From positions 1 through 12,716 of the forward strand of contig CAJJPG010000045.1 in assembly GCA_905193585.1 (NCBI GenBank): a DNA stretch of 12,716 nucleotides. The letters run 5' to 3'. Made by a program: the position numbers and the translations under genes. Source of the DNA: an uncultured Oscillospiraceae bacterium. GTDB taxonomy: Bacteria > Bacillota > Clostridia > Oscillospirales > Acutalibacteraceae. The notes beneath the pieces were generated by a model, which was not told the origin of the DNA, did no database searches, and saw only the letters and a list, made by a program, of their open reading frames with translations. Below, one piece after another: positions 1 through 6,690 of the stretch (within the stretch, counting starts at the first letter, position 1; each line of letters begins with the position of its first letter).

Positions 1-124
1 CATCGGCGTAATCGTTTATGAAAAAACGGTCGGTAGGCTCGGGGTATTTCTTTGCCGCCGCTGCGCCGACGCTTGCAAGTAACAGCAAAACGGCGGCGAC
101 GGCAATACTTAAAATTCTTTTCAT
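1..124 (-). CDS. TPM-domain secreted/membrane protein, N-terminal fragment (cut by window edge)
   Basis: Only the first 41 codons are visible; the rest lies beyond position 1. The ATG at 124-122 follows the lemA stop by 4 nt. The N-terminus is a clear signal peptide: MKR, then a hydrophobic run through about residue 20, then an Ala-rich cleavage region (AAAA at about 20-23). The mature part begins KKYPEPTDRFFINDYADV, matching the opening of TPM (YgcG/Psb32-type) domains, where a Pro-rich start leads into a conserved V/I-N-D-Y/F segment. TPM proteins are usually exported, often membrane-anchored, and commonly sit directly downstream of lemA, as here. The biochemical role of bacterial TPM domains is poorly settled, so no activity is assigned. 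The ribosome binding site is weak: an AGGTAAG lies about 17 nt upstream inside lemA. Translation therefore probably depends on coupling to lemA. Confidence 0.75.
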   Translation of the reverse strand, partial: MKRILSIAVAAVLLLLASVGAAAAKKYPEPTDRFFINDYAD

Positions 125-128
125 AAGC

Positions 129-698
129 TTAATCAAAGCTTACCTGCGGAACGCTTTCGCTGCCTGCCTGCGCTTCAAAATATTCCACCTTTTCAAAGCC
201 GAACATACCCGCGATAATGTTTTTTGGGAAGCGCCTTACGCTTGAATTATAGGACTTTGCAGCGTCGTTGTAATCCTTGCGGGCAACGGCAATACGGTTT
301 TCGGAGCCTGCAAGCTCATCCTGCAGCGCCTTATAATTCTCGTTTGCTTTAAGCTCGGGGTAAGCCTCGGTTACGGCGTTTACCCAAACCGAAATTGCGC
401 TGTCAAGCTGCTCGGATGCTTTTGTCTGCTCGCCTGCGGTTTTAGCGCCCGCAACGGCGTTTCTCGCCTCGGTTACGGCGGTGTAGGTCTTCTGCTCGTA
501 ATCTGAGTAGCCCTTTACGGTATTTACAAAGTTCGGAATAAGGTCGGCTCTGCGCTGGAGCTGAACGGAAATTACGGAATGTTTGTTTTCAACCTCTTCC
601 TGCTGGCTTACAAGCCCATTGTAGCTGCCCGCAATCGTACCGATTATAATACCGATAACCGCAAAAACAGCTATAAGAATTGCTATACCCTTTTTCAT
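129..698 (-). CDS. lemA: LemA family membrane protein
   Basis: A 189-residue LemA-family protein of usual length. One N-terminal membrane segment spans about residues 4-23, after which the chain is alpha-helical. Family signatures are visible: QLQRRADLIPN at 46-56 followed by TVKGY, YPELKAN at 113-119, ENRIAVARKDYN at 133-144, and the C-terminal RRFP plus FGF...YF segment at about 155-174. The start is the ATG at 698, which has GGGAGAG 6 nt upstream. The in-frame ATG at 713 would add MGEIF and lies upstream of that site, so it is rejected. LemA proteins are widespread inner-membrane proteins often paired with TPM-domain proteins, as here. A precise molecular function is not established for the bacterial family. 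The 83-nt gap upstream is the widest in the window, so lemA-TPM may be a separate transcription unit from clpE. Confidence 0.93.
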   Translation of the reverse strand: MKKGIAILIAVFAVIGIIIGTIAGSYNGLVSQQEEVENKHSVISVQLQRRADLIPNFVNTVKGYSDYEQKTYTAVTEARNAVAGAKTAGEQTKASEQLDSAISVWVNAVTEAYPELKANENYKALQDELAGSENRIAVARKDYNDAAKSYNSSVRRFPKNIIAGMFGFEKVEYFEAQAGSESVPQVSFD

Positions 699-704
699 AA
701 AAAT

Positions 705-711
705 CTCTCCC
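705..711 (-). promoter_or_regulatory. Ribosome binding site of lemA
   Basis: Reads GGGAGAG on the minus strand, 6 nt before the ATG at 698. It decides between the two in-frame ATGs (713 and 698) in favour of the downstream one. Confidence 0.75.
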
Positions 712-717
712 ATTAAA

Positions 718-771
718 TTATTTATCCCAGTTTGAAACTGCGTTTGCGCGGTTTCTGACCTCGTTTTTCAT
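718..771 (-). other. 17-codon open frame between clpE-like gene and lemA (doubtful small ORF)
   Basis: Reading from the ATG at 771 gives MKNEVRNRANAVSNWDK and a TAA at 720-718. It fills most of the only sizeable gap in the window and ends 19 nt before the lemA start. I see no good Shine-Dalgarno sequence upstream (the preceding bases are AT-rich, ATGCTATCTAA), which argues against efficient translation. It could be a small leader peptide, the remnant of a lost gene, or chance. It does not match any family I recognise. The composition is polar and basic with no membrane segment. Confidence 0.2.
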
Positions 772-781
772 TTAGATAGCA

Positions 782-3085
782 TTATTTTGAATATTCAACC
801 TCTATTTTAATATCGGGTGCGGCGGTGCAGTTAAGCGCTTTTATGCTGCCCTCGCCGTTATCGACGATAATATCTACAAGCTTATTCTCAATTTCGCGGC
901 GAATGGTATTTCTGAGTTCCCTTGCCCCGCGCTTGCCGTTGCCGCATTTCTCGGCAAGATAGGTGCAAACGCTGTTATCAAATTTAAAATCAATAAGCCG
1001 CTCTGAAAGCGAGTCTTTAAGCTCTGTAAGCATAAGCTCTGCGATTTTAGCAAGCGATTCGGGCGTTAAGGGTGAAAATACCACTATTTCATCCACGCGC
1101 GCTATAAACTCAGGGCGTAAAAAGCTTTCAAGCGCTTTAAGCGCCTTTTCTTTTGACGCGTCCGCCTGCGTTTTGCCGAAGCCGAGCAGATTTTCGCTGC
1201 GGTCGCTGCCCGCGTTTGAGGTCATAACGATTATGGTGTTTTCAAAGTTCACTGTTCTGCCCTGCGCGTCGGTAATTCTGCCGTCGTCAAGAATTTGCAA
1301 CAACACGTTCAGTACATCGGGGTGGGCTTTTTCGATTTCGTCAAACAGCACCACTGAATACGGCTTTCTGCGCACCTTTTCGGTGAGCTGACCTGCCTCG
1401 TCATACCCGACGTATCCGGGCGGCGCGCCTATTATGCGGGATACCGAGTGCTTCTCCATAAATTCCGACATATCAAGGCGGATAAGGGTTTCGGGTGTGT
1501 CAAAAAGCTGCTCTGACAGCACCTTTACAAGCTCTGTTTTACCCACGCCCGTAGGTCCTACAAAAATAAATGAGGCGGGGCGGTGCAGATTGTTTGTGTG
1601 AATACGCGAGCGCTTAACGGCGGCGGCGACAAGGTGCGTAGCCTCCTCCTGCCCTATTATGCGCTTATTAAGCGCACTTTCAAGCCCAGCCAGCTTTTTA
1701 AGGTCGCTTTCCTGAACCTTTGAGGCAGGAATACCCGTCCATAGCTCAATAACCTTTGCAATATCGGCGTCGGTTACGGTGCAATCGGACGCGGGCTCAT
1801 AAAGTCCTGCCGCGATATTTTTGTATTTTTCTATTTCCACCCTTACCATTGCCTGTTTTTCGTAGTCGGGGTGTTCAACGTCGCTTTCAAGCTCTTCGAG
1901 TTGGTCGTTATATTCGGCAAGCTTTTTGTTAGCGTTGTAAAGCTCGTCTACCGCCTTGTTTGCAAGGCTGGCGCAGGCGCACGCCTCATCCAAAAGGTCT
2001 ATTGCCTTATCGGGCAGATACCTGTCGGTAACGTAGCGCTCGGATAAAAGCACGGCTTTTTTTATAATTTCATCGGGTATTTTAACTCCGTGAAAGCCCT
2101 CGTAATAACCTTTAACGCCCATAAGCACCTTTTCGGTTTCGGCAACCGACGGTTCTTCGACCGTAACGGGCTGAAAGCGGCGCTCAAGCGCGGCATCCTT
2201 TTCAATATACTTGCGGTACTCTTTAAATGTGGTGGCGCCTATAACCTGAATTTCGCCGCGGGATAGCGCAGGCTTTAAGATATTTGCGGCGTTCATCGAG
2301 CCTTCGGCTGAGTCACCCGCGCCCACTAAATTATGAATTTCATCAATAAACAGGATGATATTTCCCGCTTCTTTAATTTCATCCACCAAGCCCTTTACGC
2401 GGCTTTCAAACTGACCCCTGAACTGCGTGCCGGCTACCAGCCCCGTTAAATCGAGCAGATAAATTTCCTTATCCAAAAGCCTTGCGGGGGCGCTGCCCTC
2501 GGCAATTTTAATTGCAAGCCCCTCGGCAATGGCGGTTTTGCCCACGCCCGGCTCGCCTATTAAGCATGGGTTATTTTTGGTGCGGCGGGATAAAATCTGT
2601 ATTGTGCGGTAAAGCTCTTTATCCCTGCCGATAATTCTGTCAAGCTTGCCCTCGCGCGCGCGTTCGGTAAGGTTGGTGCAGTATTGCTCGGTAAAGCGGC
2701 GGCGCTTTTTCTTAGGCTTTTTATCGGTTCCGTCCTTAACGTCGGACTTTTTATCCTCCGCCTTTTTATCGTCTCCGCCCGAAAAGCCGAAAATCTTATT
2801 TAAAAACGGTATGGCGGGGGCGGTGCCCAAATCAAACGTTTCATCGTTAAGGGCTTCATCGTCGATACCGTCGCCGTCGGGCGACATTATATCCATAAAC
2901 TGCTCGCTCATGGCGGCAATGTCATCATCTGTTATATCCATTTTTTTCAGCATATCGTCAATAGGCTTTATGCCCAGCTCCTTTGCGCAAACAAGGCAAA
3001 GTCCGTCCGGTTCGGAATTGGTATCCGCCGCGTTGGCGACAAATACAACCGCCGGGCGTTTTTTACATCTTGAACAAAGCTTCAT
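782..3085 (-). CDS. ClpE-like AAA+ unfoldase with N-terminal zinc finger (Clp protease ATP-binding subunit)
   Basis: A 767-residue Hsp100 protein with two AAA+ modules. The N-terminus is a four-cysteine zinc finger (C4xxC7, C30xxC33) in place of the Clp_N repeat of ClpA/ClpC, which is the hallmark of Firmicutes ClpE. A poorly conserved stretch (about 40-130) ends in a Lys/Asp-rich then basic linker. Module 1 has Walker A GEPGVGKT (177-184), Walker B LFIDE (245-249), GATT (283-286) and ERR (301-303). A short coiled-coil M region lies at about 380-425. Module 2 has Walker A GPTGVGKT (510-517), Walker B VLFDE (579-583), sensor-1 N624 and sensor-2 GAR (720-722). The LGF at 634-636 sits where ClpP-binding [LIV]-G-[FL] loops occur, so it probably feeds substrates to ClpP. 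All key ATPase residues are intact. GGAGA lies 6 nt before the ATG. No CtsR operator was recognised and no ctsR/mcsAB genes are adjacent. ClpC-like is the alternative name. Confidence 0.9.
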   Translation of the reverse strand: MKLCSRCKKRPAVVFVANAADTNSEPDGLCLVCAKELGIKPIDDMLKKMDITDDDIAAMSEQFMDIMSPDGDGIDDEALNDETFDLGTAPAIPFLNKIFGFSGGDDKKAEDKKSDVKDGTDKKPKKKRRRFTEQYCTNLTERAREGKLDRIIGRDKELYRTIQILSRRTKNNPCLIGEPGVGKTAIAEGLAIKIAEGSAPARLLDKEIYLLDLTGLVAGTQFRGQFESRVKGLVDEIKEAGNIILFIDEIHNLVGAGDSAEGSMNAANILKPALSRGEIQVIGATTFKEYRKYIEKDAALERRFQPVTVEEPSVAETEKVLMGVKGYYEGFHGVKIPDEIIKKAVLLSERYVTDRYLPDKAIDLLDEACACASLANKAVDELYNANKKLAEYNDQLEELESDVEHPDYEKQAMVRVEIEKYKNIAAGLYEPASDCTVTDADIAKVIELWTGIPASKVQESDLKKLAGLESALNKRIIGQEEATHLVAAAVKRSRIHTNNLHRPASFIFVGPTGVGKTELVKVLSEQLFDTPETLIRLDMSEFMEKHSVSRIIGAPPGYVGYDEAGQLTEKVRRKPYSVVLFDEIEKAHPDVLNVLLQILDDGRITDAQGRTVNFENTIIVMTSNAGSDRSENLLGFGKTQADASKEKALKALESFLRPEFIARVDEIVVFSPLTPESLAKIAELMLTELKDSLSERLIDFKFDNSVCTYLAEKCGNGKRGARELRNTIRREIENKLVDIIVDNGEGSIKALNCTAAPDIKIEVEYSK

Positions 3086-3122
3086 TTTAGGTCTCCGTTT
3101 CGTTATTTTGGCGTAATATGGC

Positions 3123-3809
3123 TTACGACAACAAATTTAAGGAAAAATGCGTGAAAAACCACGATTTTTCCATTGCCTCGGTTTTAAAAATCAAAAATCC
3201 TCCGTTTGTCAGCGGAACAATAAGCGAGATTACCAGGCAGAAAAGCATTGCAATTATTATTCCCTGTGGAATACCTACAATACCGCCGAGTATTCGGTTT
3301 AGCTTTCCCACAATGCTGAAAGAGAACACGCCGTTTAAGAATTTTGCAAGGATTTTTACAAGGAAAATAAGTATTACCATTATAATTATGCCGTACAAAA
3401 CCGCAAGCAGCTTTGCGACAATCGGCTTTACAACGCCCTGCGAGGCGGCTTTTGCCGCGCTTACGGCGCCGCTGCCAATATTATCGTTAATGCTCTTGTT
3501 TATGCTTTCCTTTGAAAAGCCCGCGCTTTCGGAATGCTTTCTGATAAATTCGGGCAGAGCGTTCCAAGTCTCATCGGTGATTTGGGTAACGCTGTCGCCG
3601 GTCGCCTTGCCTACCGAGGAAACAATAGGCGGCTCTATTATTTTATCATATGTAAGGCTTGCCAATGGTGTACTTATTGTAAACGTTATGAAAATTGCGG
3701 CTATAAAGCCCACCAATTCAATAGCCACGCGCACAAAACCGCGCCTTGCCGAAATTAAAGCCACTGCCGCTATAATTGCCAAAACAATAAGGTCAAGTAA
3801 AAAGTTCAT
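3123..3809 (-). CDS. cvpA: CvpA family membrane protein
   Basis: A 228-residue integral membrane protein. Predicted membrane segments are at about 3-20, 27-47, 135-158 and 178-200. The RRGFVRVAIELVGF segment between helices 1 and 2 and the LNRILGGIVGIPQG segment (about 169-183) are typical of the CvpA/colicin V production family. The protein is longer than the usual 160-190 residues because about 85 residues (50-134) separate helices 2 and 3. That loop is polar, rich in Ser/Lys/Asp and contains no cysteine. CvpA is named for its need in colicin V production in E. coli, but no colicin genes are present here and its role in Gram-positives is unclear. The ATG has AAAGGAG-type pairing 6-9 nt upstream. 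It sits 15 nt after the propeller protein gene and 37 nt before the ClpE-like gene, so it is probably in the same operon as the former. Confidence 0.88.
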   Translation of the reverse strand: MNFLLDLIVLAIIAAVALISARRGFVRVAIELVGFIAAIFITFTISTPLASLTYDKIIEPPIVSSVGKATGDSVTQITDETWNALPEFIRKHSESAGFSKESINKSINDNIGSGAVSAAKAASQGVVKPIVAKLLAVLYGIIIMVILIFLVKILAKFLNGVFSFSIVGKLNRILGGIVGIPQGIIIAMLFCLVISLIVPLTNGGFLIFKTEAMEKSWFFTHFSLNLLS

Positions 3810-3815
3810 ACTGTT

Positions 3816-3824
3816 CTCTCCTTT
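3816..3824 (-). promoter_or_regulatory. Ribosome binding site of cvpA
   Basis: AAAGGAGAG on the minus strand, immediately after the stop codon of the upstream gene (3827-3825) and 6 nt before the cvpA ATG. It is one of the strongest sites in the window. Confidence 0.8.
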
Positions 3825-5123
3825 TTATTTTTGTTCAAGCTGAATTTTATCAATGCGGTTATCGGTAATCACCGCCGCTAAAGTTCTGCCGAGCGGCGCT
3901 ATATTTACGCCGCCGAATCCGCACTCGGCTTTGCGCAAGAGCTTACCGTCGCTGCCGTAAAGAAATACCTCGGTATCGCTAATACAATAAATATGCCCGC
4001 CTGATACCGCAATATCACTTACCGTCCCTTTAAATTCAAATTCCTTTTTCTGCTGACCCTTTGTGCCGAAAAGCACTATCCGGTTATCGGCGCGGTCGCT
4101 TTCGCGGTTGAAAACGGCAACCGTGCCGCCCGCACCCGGGCGCAGACAGGATAACGTGTAGTCATTTTTATATTCACTGCTGCCCTTGCCCGACCAATCG
4201 GTAAAAAACAGCTTGTTTTCGGTTGCGGCAATAAAGCCCGCGCGGTGAAAACTTTCAAGGGTCATTACGGGTCCGCCCTCAATATTCACGGTGTTTATTG
4301 GGTTTGCCGAATTGAAATTAAGAATACAAATTTTTGAATTAAACTTACCGTTTGCCGCATTAAACGCCGTTATTGCAATTTTTTTGCCGTTCGGCGCTAT
4401 TGCTACGTTGTTCACCGTATCGGATGAAGAATACCATGTGTATATCTTTTTGCCGCCCCTTGAGTAAACGGTTACTACCGAGGCATAGGATTCCGAGCGG
4501 GTTATTACGGCGTATACGCCCGAATCGGATATTGCGGCGTTGATAATTTCCGTATCCGTTTTAAGGCTTTGTTTTTGCTCCTTTAAATTGTAAATATACG
4601 CTTCGTTTCCCCCTTGGTCGAATACCATGGCTCTGGTAGCCGAGGTTTTTAATACGGGGCTTTCAAAGCCGTGGGAGTTCGAATATATCTCCTTGCCGCC
4701 GTTTGTAAAGGCGTTAAGGCGGGTATCGGTTAAAACATAGTAGTACATCCCGCGGGACACAGTGTTCAGCGTATCGCTGCTTTCAAGGTTTATGGGGTAT
4801 GAGCCGTTGCCTATGAGTGAAACAAGATTTTCAAGGTTTTCCGTAATTCCTACGGGCAAAATAATGTGTATAACCGTTAAAATAAGGGATATAATTGCCG
4901 CCGCGGAAACAAAAATTTTGGTTTTGCGCCGTCTTTCCAGCTTTTTGCCGTTTACAACGCGCAGCGGCAGTTCGTTATTTTCTTCTTTTGCCGCTTTTTC
5001 GGTTTTTTTGCCGCGCTTTTCGGTCGGGGACATTTTAATGTCTTCCGCCGCTTCTATCGGCTTTTTTTTGCGGCGCGGCGCCGGCTTAAAGCGGTTCACC
5101 CGCTTTTTTCTGTATTCAGGCAT
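3825..5123 (-). CDS. Single-pass membrane protein with predicted extracytoplasmic beta-propeller (DUF5711-like)
   Basis: A 432-residue protein of unknown function. Residues 1-68 are strongly basic (runs such as RRKKK, KRGKK and ERRRK) and presumably cytoplasmic. One membrane helix follows at about 70-92. The remaining ~340 residues are Ser/Gly/Thr-rich beta-strand repeats with blade-like phrases (VYAVITRS at 203, NVAIAPNGKKIAI at 239, LFGTKG at 351, VFLYGSDGKLLRKAE at 386), suggesting a WD40/PQQ-like beta-propeller outside the membrane. It fits my memory of DUF5711 proteins of clostridia; a profile search would be needed to confirm that. The start is the ATG at 5123: GGGGG lies 6 nt upstream, and the codon sits in ATGCCTGA, overlapping the truA stop by 8 nt. 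The ATG at 5129 abuts that G-run, and the in-frame start at 5210 would force a 95-nt overlap with truA. The cvpA gene follows after 15 nt, so the two are likely co-expressed. Confidence 0.75.
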   Translation of the reverse strand: MPEYRKKRVNRFKPAPRRKKKPIEAAEDIKMSPTEKRGKKTEKAAKEENNELPLRVVNGKKLERRRKTKIFVSAAAIISLILTVIHIILPVGITENLENLVSLIGNGSYPINLESSDTLNTVSRGMYYYVLTDTRLNAFTNGGKEIYSNSHGFESPVLKTSATRAMVFDQGGNEAYIYNLKEQKQSLKTDTEIINAAISDSGVYAVITRSESYASVVTVYSRGGKKIYTWYSSSDTVNNVAIAPNGKKIAITAFNAANGKFNSKICILNFNSANPINTVNIEGGPVMTLESFHRAGFIAATENKLFFTDWSGKGSSEYKNDYTLSCLRPGAGGTVAVFNRESDRADNRIVLFGTKGQQKKEFEFKGTVSDIAVSGGHIYCISDTEVFLYGSDGKLLRKAECGFGGVNIAPLGRTLAAVITDNRIDKIQLEQK

Positions 5124-5868
5124 TTTCATCCCCCGGATATATAATTTTTTCAAGAAACAAGCCCTGCGGCGGCGCGGTATCTCCCGCAAGCTCGCGCTTT
5201 TTTTCTTCAAAAATGCGGCTGTCTTGCGGTAATAAACACCGCCCGTCTGATATTGCTACGGCTGTTCCGACGATTATCCGCACCATATTGTAAAGAAAGC
5301 CGTTCGCGGTGATTTTAAGTATTACCATATCGCCCTGCCGCTCCGCTTTGCAAAAGCTTACGCACCTCACGGTATCCTCTACCGACCTGCCCGATGAAGA
5401 AAAGGCATAAAAATCATGCTCGCCTGTAATCTGCCCGCAAAAGCGGTTTATCTTCTCTAAATCAAGCGGCCTTTCAATCTGCCACGAGTAGCGCGATAAA
5501 AACGGGTCTCTTTTTTGGCTGTTTAAAATGTAATAAGCGTAGGTCTTGCCACAGGCATTATACCGCGCGTGAAAGTCATTTGCAACTTTTTTTACATTTT
5601 TCACCGCAATGTCGGGTGGCAAAAGGGAATCAAGTCCCCGCAAAAAGGCGTTTTCGGGAAATTTTTCTTCGCAGTCAAAGTGGCAGCAAAACTCCCGCGC
5701 GTGAACGCCCGCGTCGGTACGGCTGCACCCCGTGACCGCAGGGCGTGTGCCGAGCAGCTTTTCAAGCGCGTTTTGCAGCGTTTCCTGCACGGTTATGCCG
5801 TTAGGCTGCACCTGCCAGCCGTGAAACGCCGTGCCGTCATATGCGATTGTAAGCAACATTCGTTTCAC
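5116..5868 (-). CDS. truA: tRNA pseudouridine(38-40) synthase TruA
   Basis: A 250-residue protein of normal TruA length. It isomerises uridines 38-40 in the anticodon arm of tRNAs in the cytoplasm. The opening YDGTAFHGWQ (10-19) and the catalytic motif RTDAGVHA (50-57, nucleophile D52) are intact, as are ACGKTYAYYI around residue 110 and the C-terminal GFLYNMVRIIVG segment. The chosen start is a GTG at 5868, with AAAGG about 10 nt upstream, just after the ecfT stop. An ATG three codons later (5859) is possible, but its spacing to any ribosome binding site is poor. The gene follows ecfT by 15 nt, reproducing the ecfA1-ecfA2-ecfT-truA order of many Firmicutes, although the ribosomal-protein genes that usually flank that block are absent. 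Its stop overlaps the next start by 8 nt. Confidence 0.96.
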   Translation of the reverse strand: MKRMLLTIAYDGTAFHGWQVQPNGITVQETLQNALEKLLGTRPAVTGCSRTDAGVHAREFCCHFDCEEKFPENAFLRGLDSLLPPDIAVKNVKKVANDFHARYNACGKTYAYYILNSQKRDPFLSRYSWQIERPLDLEKINRFCGQITGEHDFYAFSSSGRSVEDTVRCVSFCKAERQGDMVILKITANGFLYNMVRIIVGTAVAISDGRCLLPQDSRIFEEKKRELAGDTAPPQGLFLEKIIYPGDENA

Positions 5869-5883
5869 AGCCGTCTTACCTTT

Positions 5884-6690
5884 CTATAAAAGTATATTAA
5901 GGGCTATTACCCCGCCGCACATTGCGGCAGACGCAAGCGATACCCAAAGGTCGCAGGATTTAAGGTGCATTTGCTTCATGCGGGTTCTGCCCTCGCCGCC
6001 GTTGTAGCAGCGGCACTCCATAGCCTCGGCAAGCTCGTAAGCCCTGCGCACCGCCGATATTAAAAGCGGTATTAAAATAGGTATTAGGGCTTTTACTCTG
6101 TCTTTCAGCTTTCCGTTTTCAAGGTCGGCACCGCGCGCCTTTTGGGCGTTCATTATCTTTTCCGCCTCTTCAATAAGCGTGGGTATAAACCTTAAAGCAA
6201 TGGTCATCATCATGGCAAGGGTGTGCACCGCGTTTTTAAGCCCTATAAATTTAAGGGGGGAAAGCAGGCTTTCTATAGCGTCGGTCAAATCGTTCGGCGT
6301 TGTGGTGTAAGTCAGCGCCCCGCTTATGAATATAAGCATTACAATTCGCGCCGCCATAAAGAGCGCGCGGTAAACGCCGCCCGTGGTAATCGTCAGTTTC
6401 CAAAGGCGCACAAGCGTTTCGCCCTCGCCGTAGAAAACGTTTATTAATGCCGTGAAAATAAGCACGGGCAAAATAGCCTTTATGTTTTTAAGGTAAAGCC
6501 GCAGCGGCACGCGGGAAATAAGCATAACGGCAAGTACAGATACCCCCGCAAAGGTAAGGGCAAAAGCGTTTTTTGCCAGAAAAACAAATACTATAAACAG
6601 TATCATAAGCAAAATTTTAACGCGCGGGTCGGTTTTGTGAATTACCGAGCGCCCCTCATAATACTGACCGAAAGTAATATCCTTAAGCAT
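5884..6690 (-). CDS. ecfT: ECF transporter transmembrane subunit EcfT
   Basis: A 268-residue integral membrane protein that couples the two ECF ATPases to exchangeable substrate-binding S components for vitamin or micronutrient uptake. It opens with the family phrase FGQYYEGRSVIHKTDPRVKI, followed by several membrane helices between about residues 25 and 130 and one near the C-terminus (about 248-266). The two coupling helices carry KARGADL (184-190) and AMECRCY (223-229). The first holds the canonical Ala-Arg-Gly; the second has Cys-Arg-Cys around the conserved Arg, where Ala-Arg-Gly or similar is usual. The ATG at 6690 overlaps the ecfA2 stop by 8 nt (ATGCTTAA) and has GAGGG 6 nt upstream. 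No S component is encoded nearby, consistent with a group II system whose module serves S proteins encoded elsewhere. Confidence 0.95.
   Translation of the reverse strand: MLKDITFGQYYEGRSVIHKTDPRVKILLMILFIVFVFLAKNAFALTFAGVSVLAVMLISRVPLRLYLKNIKAILPVLIFTALINVFYGEGETLVRLWKLTITTGGVYRALFMAARIVMLIFISGALTYTTTPNDLTDAIESLLSPLKFIGLKNAVHTLAMMMTIALRFIPTLIEEAEKIMNAQKARGADLENGKLKDRVKALIPILIPLLISAVRRAYELAEAMECRCYNGGEGRTRMKQMHLKSCDLWVSLASAAMCGGVIALNILL

Noticed and set aside
728..740. Palindrome CAGTTTGAAACTG considered as a terminator between clpE and lemA
   Set aside because: The perfect dyad has a 1-nt centre, so it cannot form a strong hairpin without melting A-T pairs, and no T-run follows in either direction.
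2646..3116. Plus-strand open frame of 156 codons, Ser-rich
   Set aside because: Shadow of the 5' part of the ClpE-like gene, where the zinc finger and linker are clearly coded on the minus strand.
3112..3127. Inverted repeat CGTAA-N6-TTACG near the cvpA stop, considered as an operator or terminator
   Set aside because: The arms are only 5 nt, there is no T-run downstream on the minus strand, and it matches no operator I recognise, including CtsR.
3086..3180. Possible promoter upstream of the ClpE-like gene
   Set aside because: TTGTCG- and AATAAC-like hexamers occur, but spacing and match to the consensus are too poor to separate from AT-rich background.
3118..3843. Open frame of 241 codons on the plus strand
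   Set aside because: It is antisense to cvpA almost end to end. The minus-strand product has clear CvpA features and a strong ribosome binding site; the plus-strand translation resembles no family.
5124..5210. N-terminal extension of the propeller protein to an upstream start
   Set aside because: It would overlap truA by about 95 nt in another frame; the ATG at 5123 has a site 6 nt upstream and the same 8-nt overlap seen at other junctions.
4762..5232. Plus-strand open frame of 156 codons
   Set aside because: Shadow of the basic N-terminal part of the propeller gene and the end of truA; its Arg/Phe-rich translation mirrors Lys codons on the other strand.
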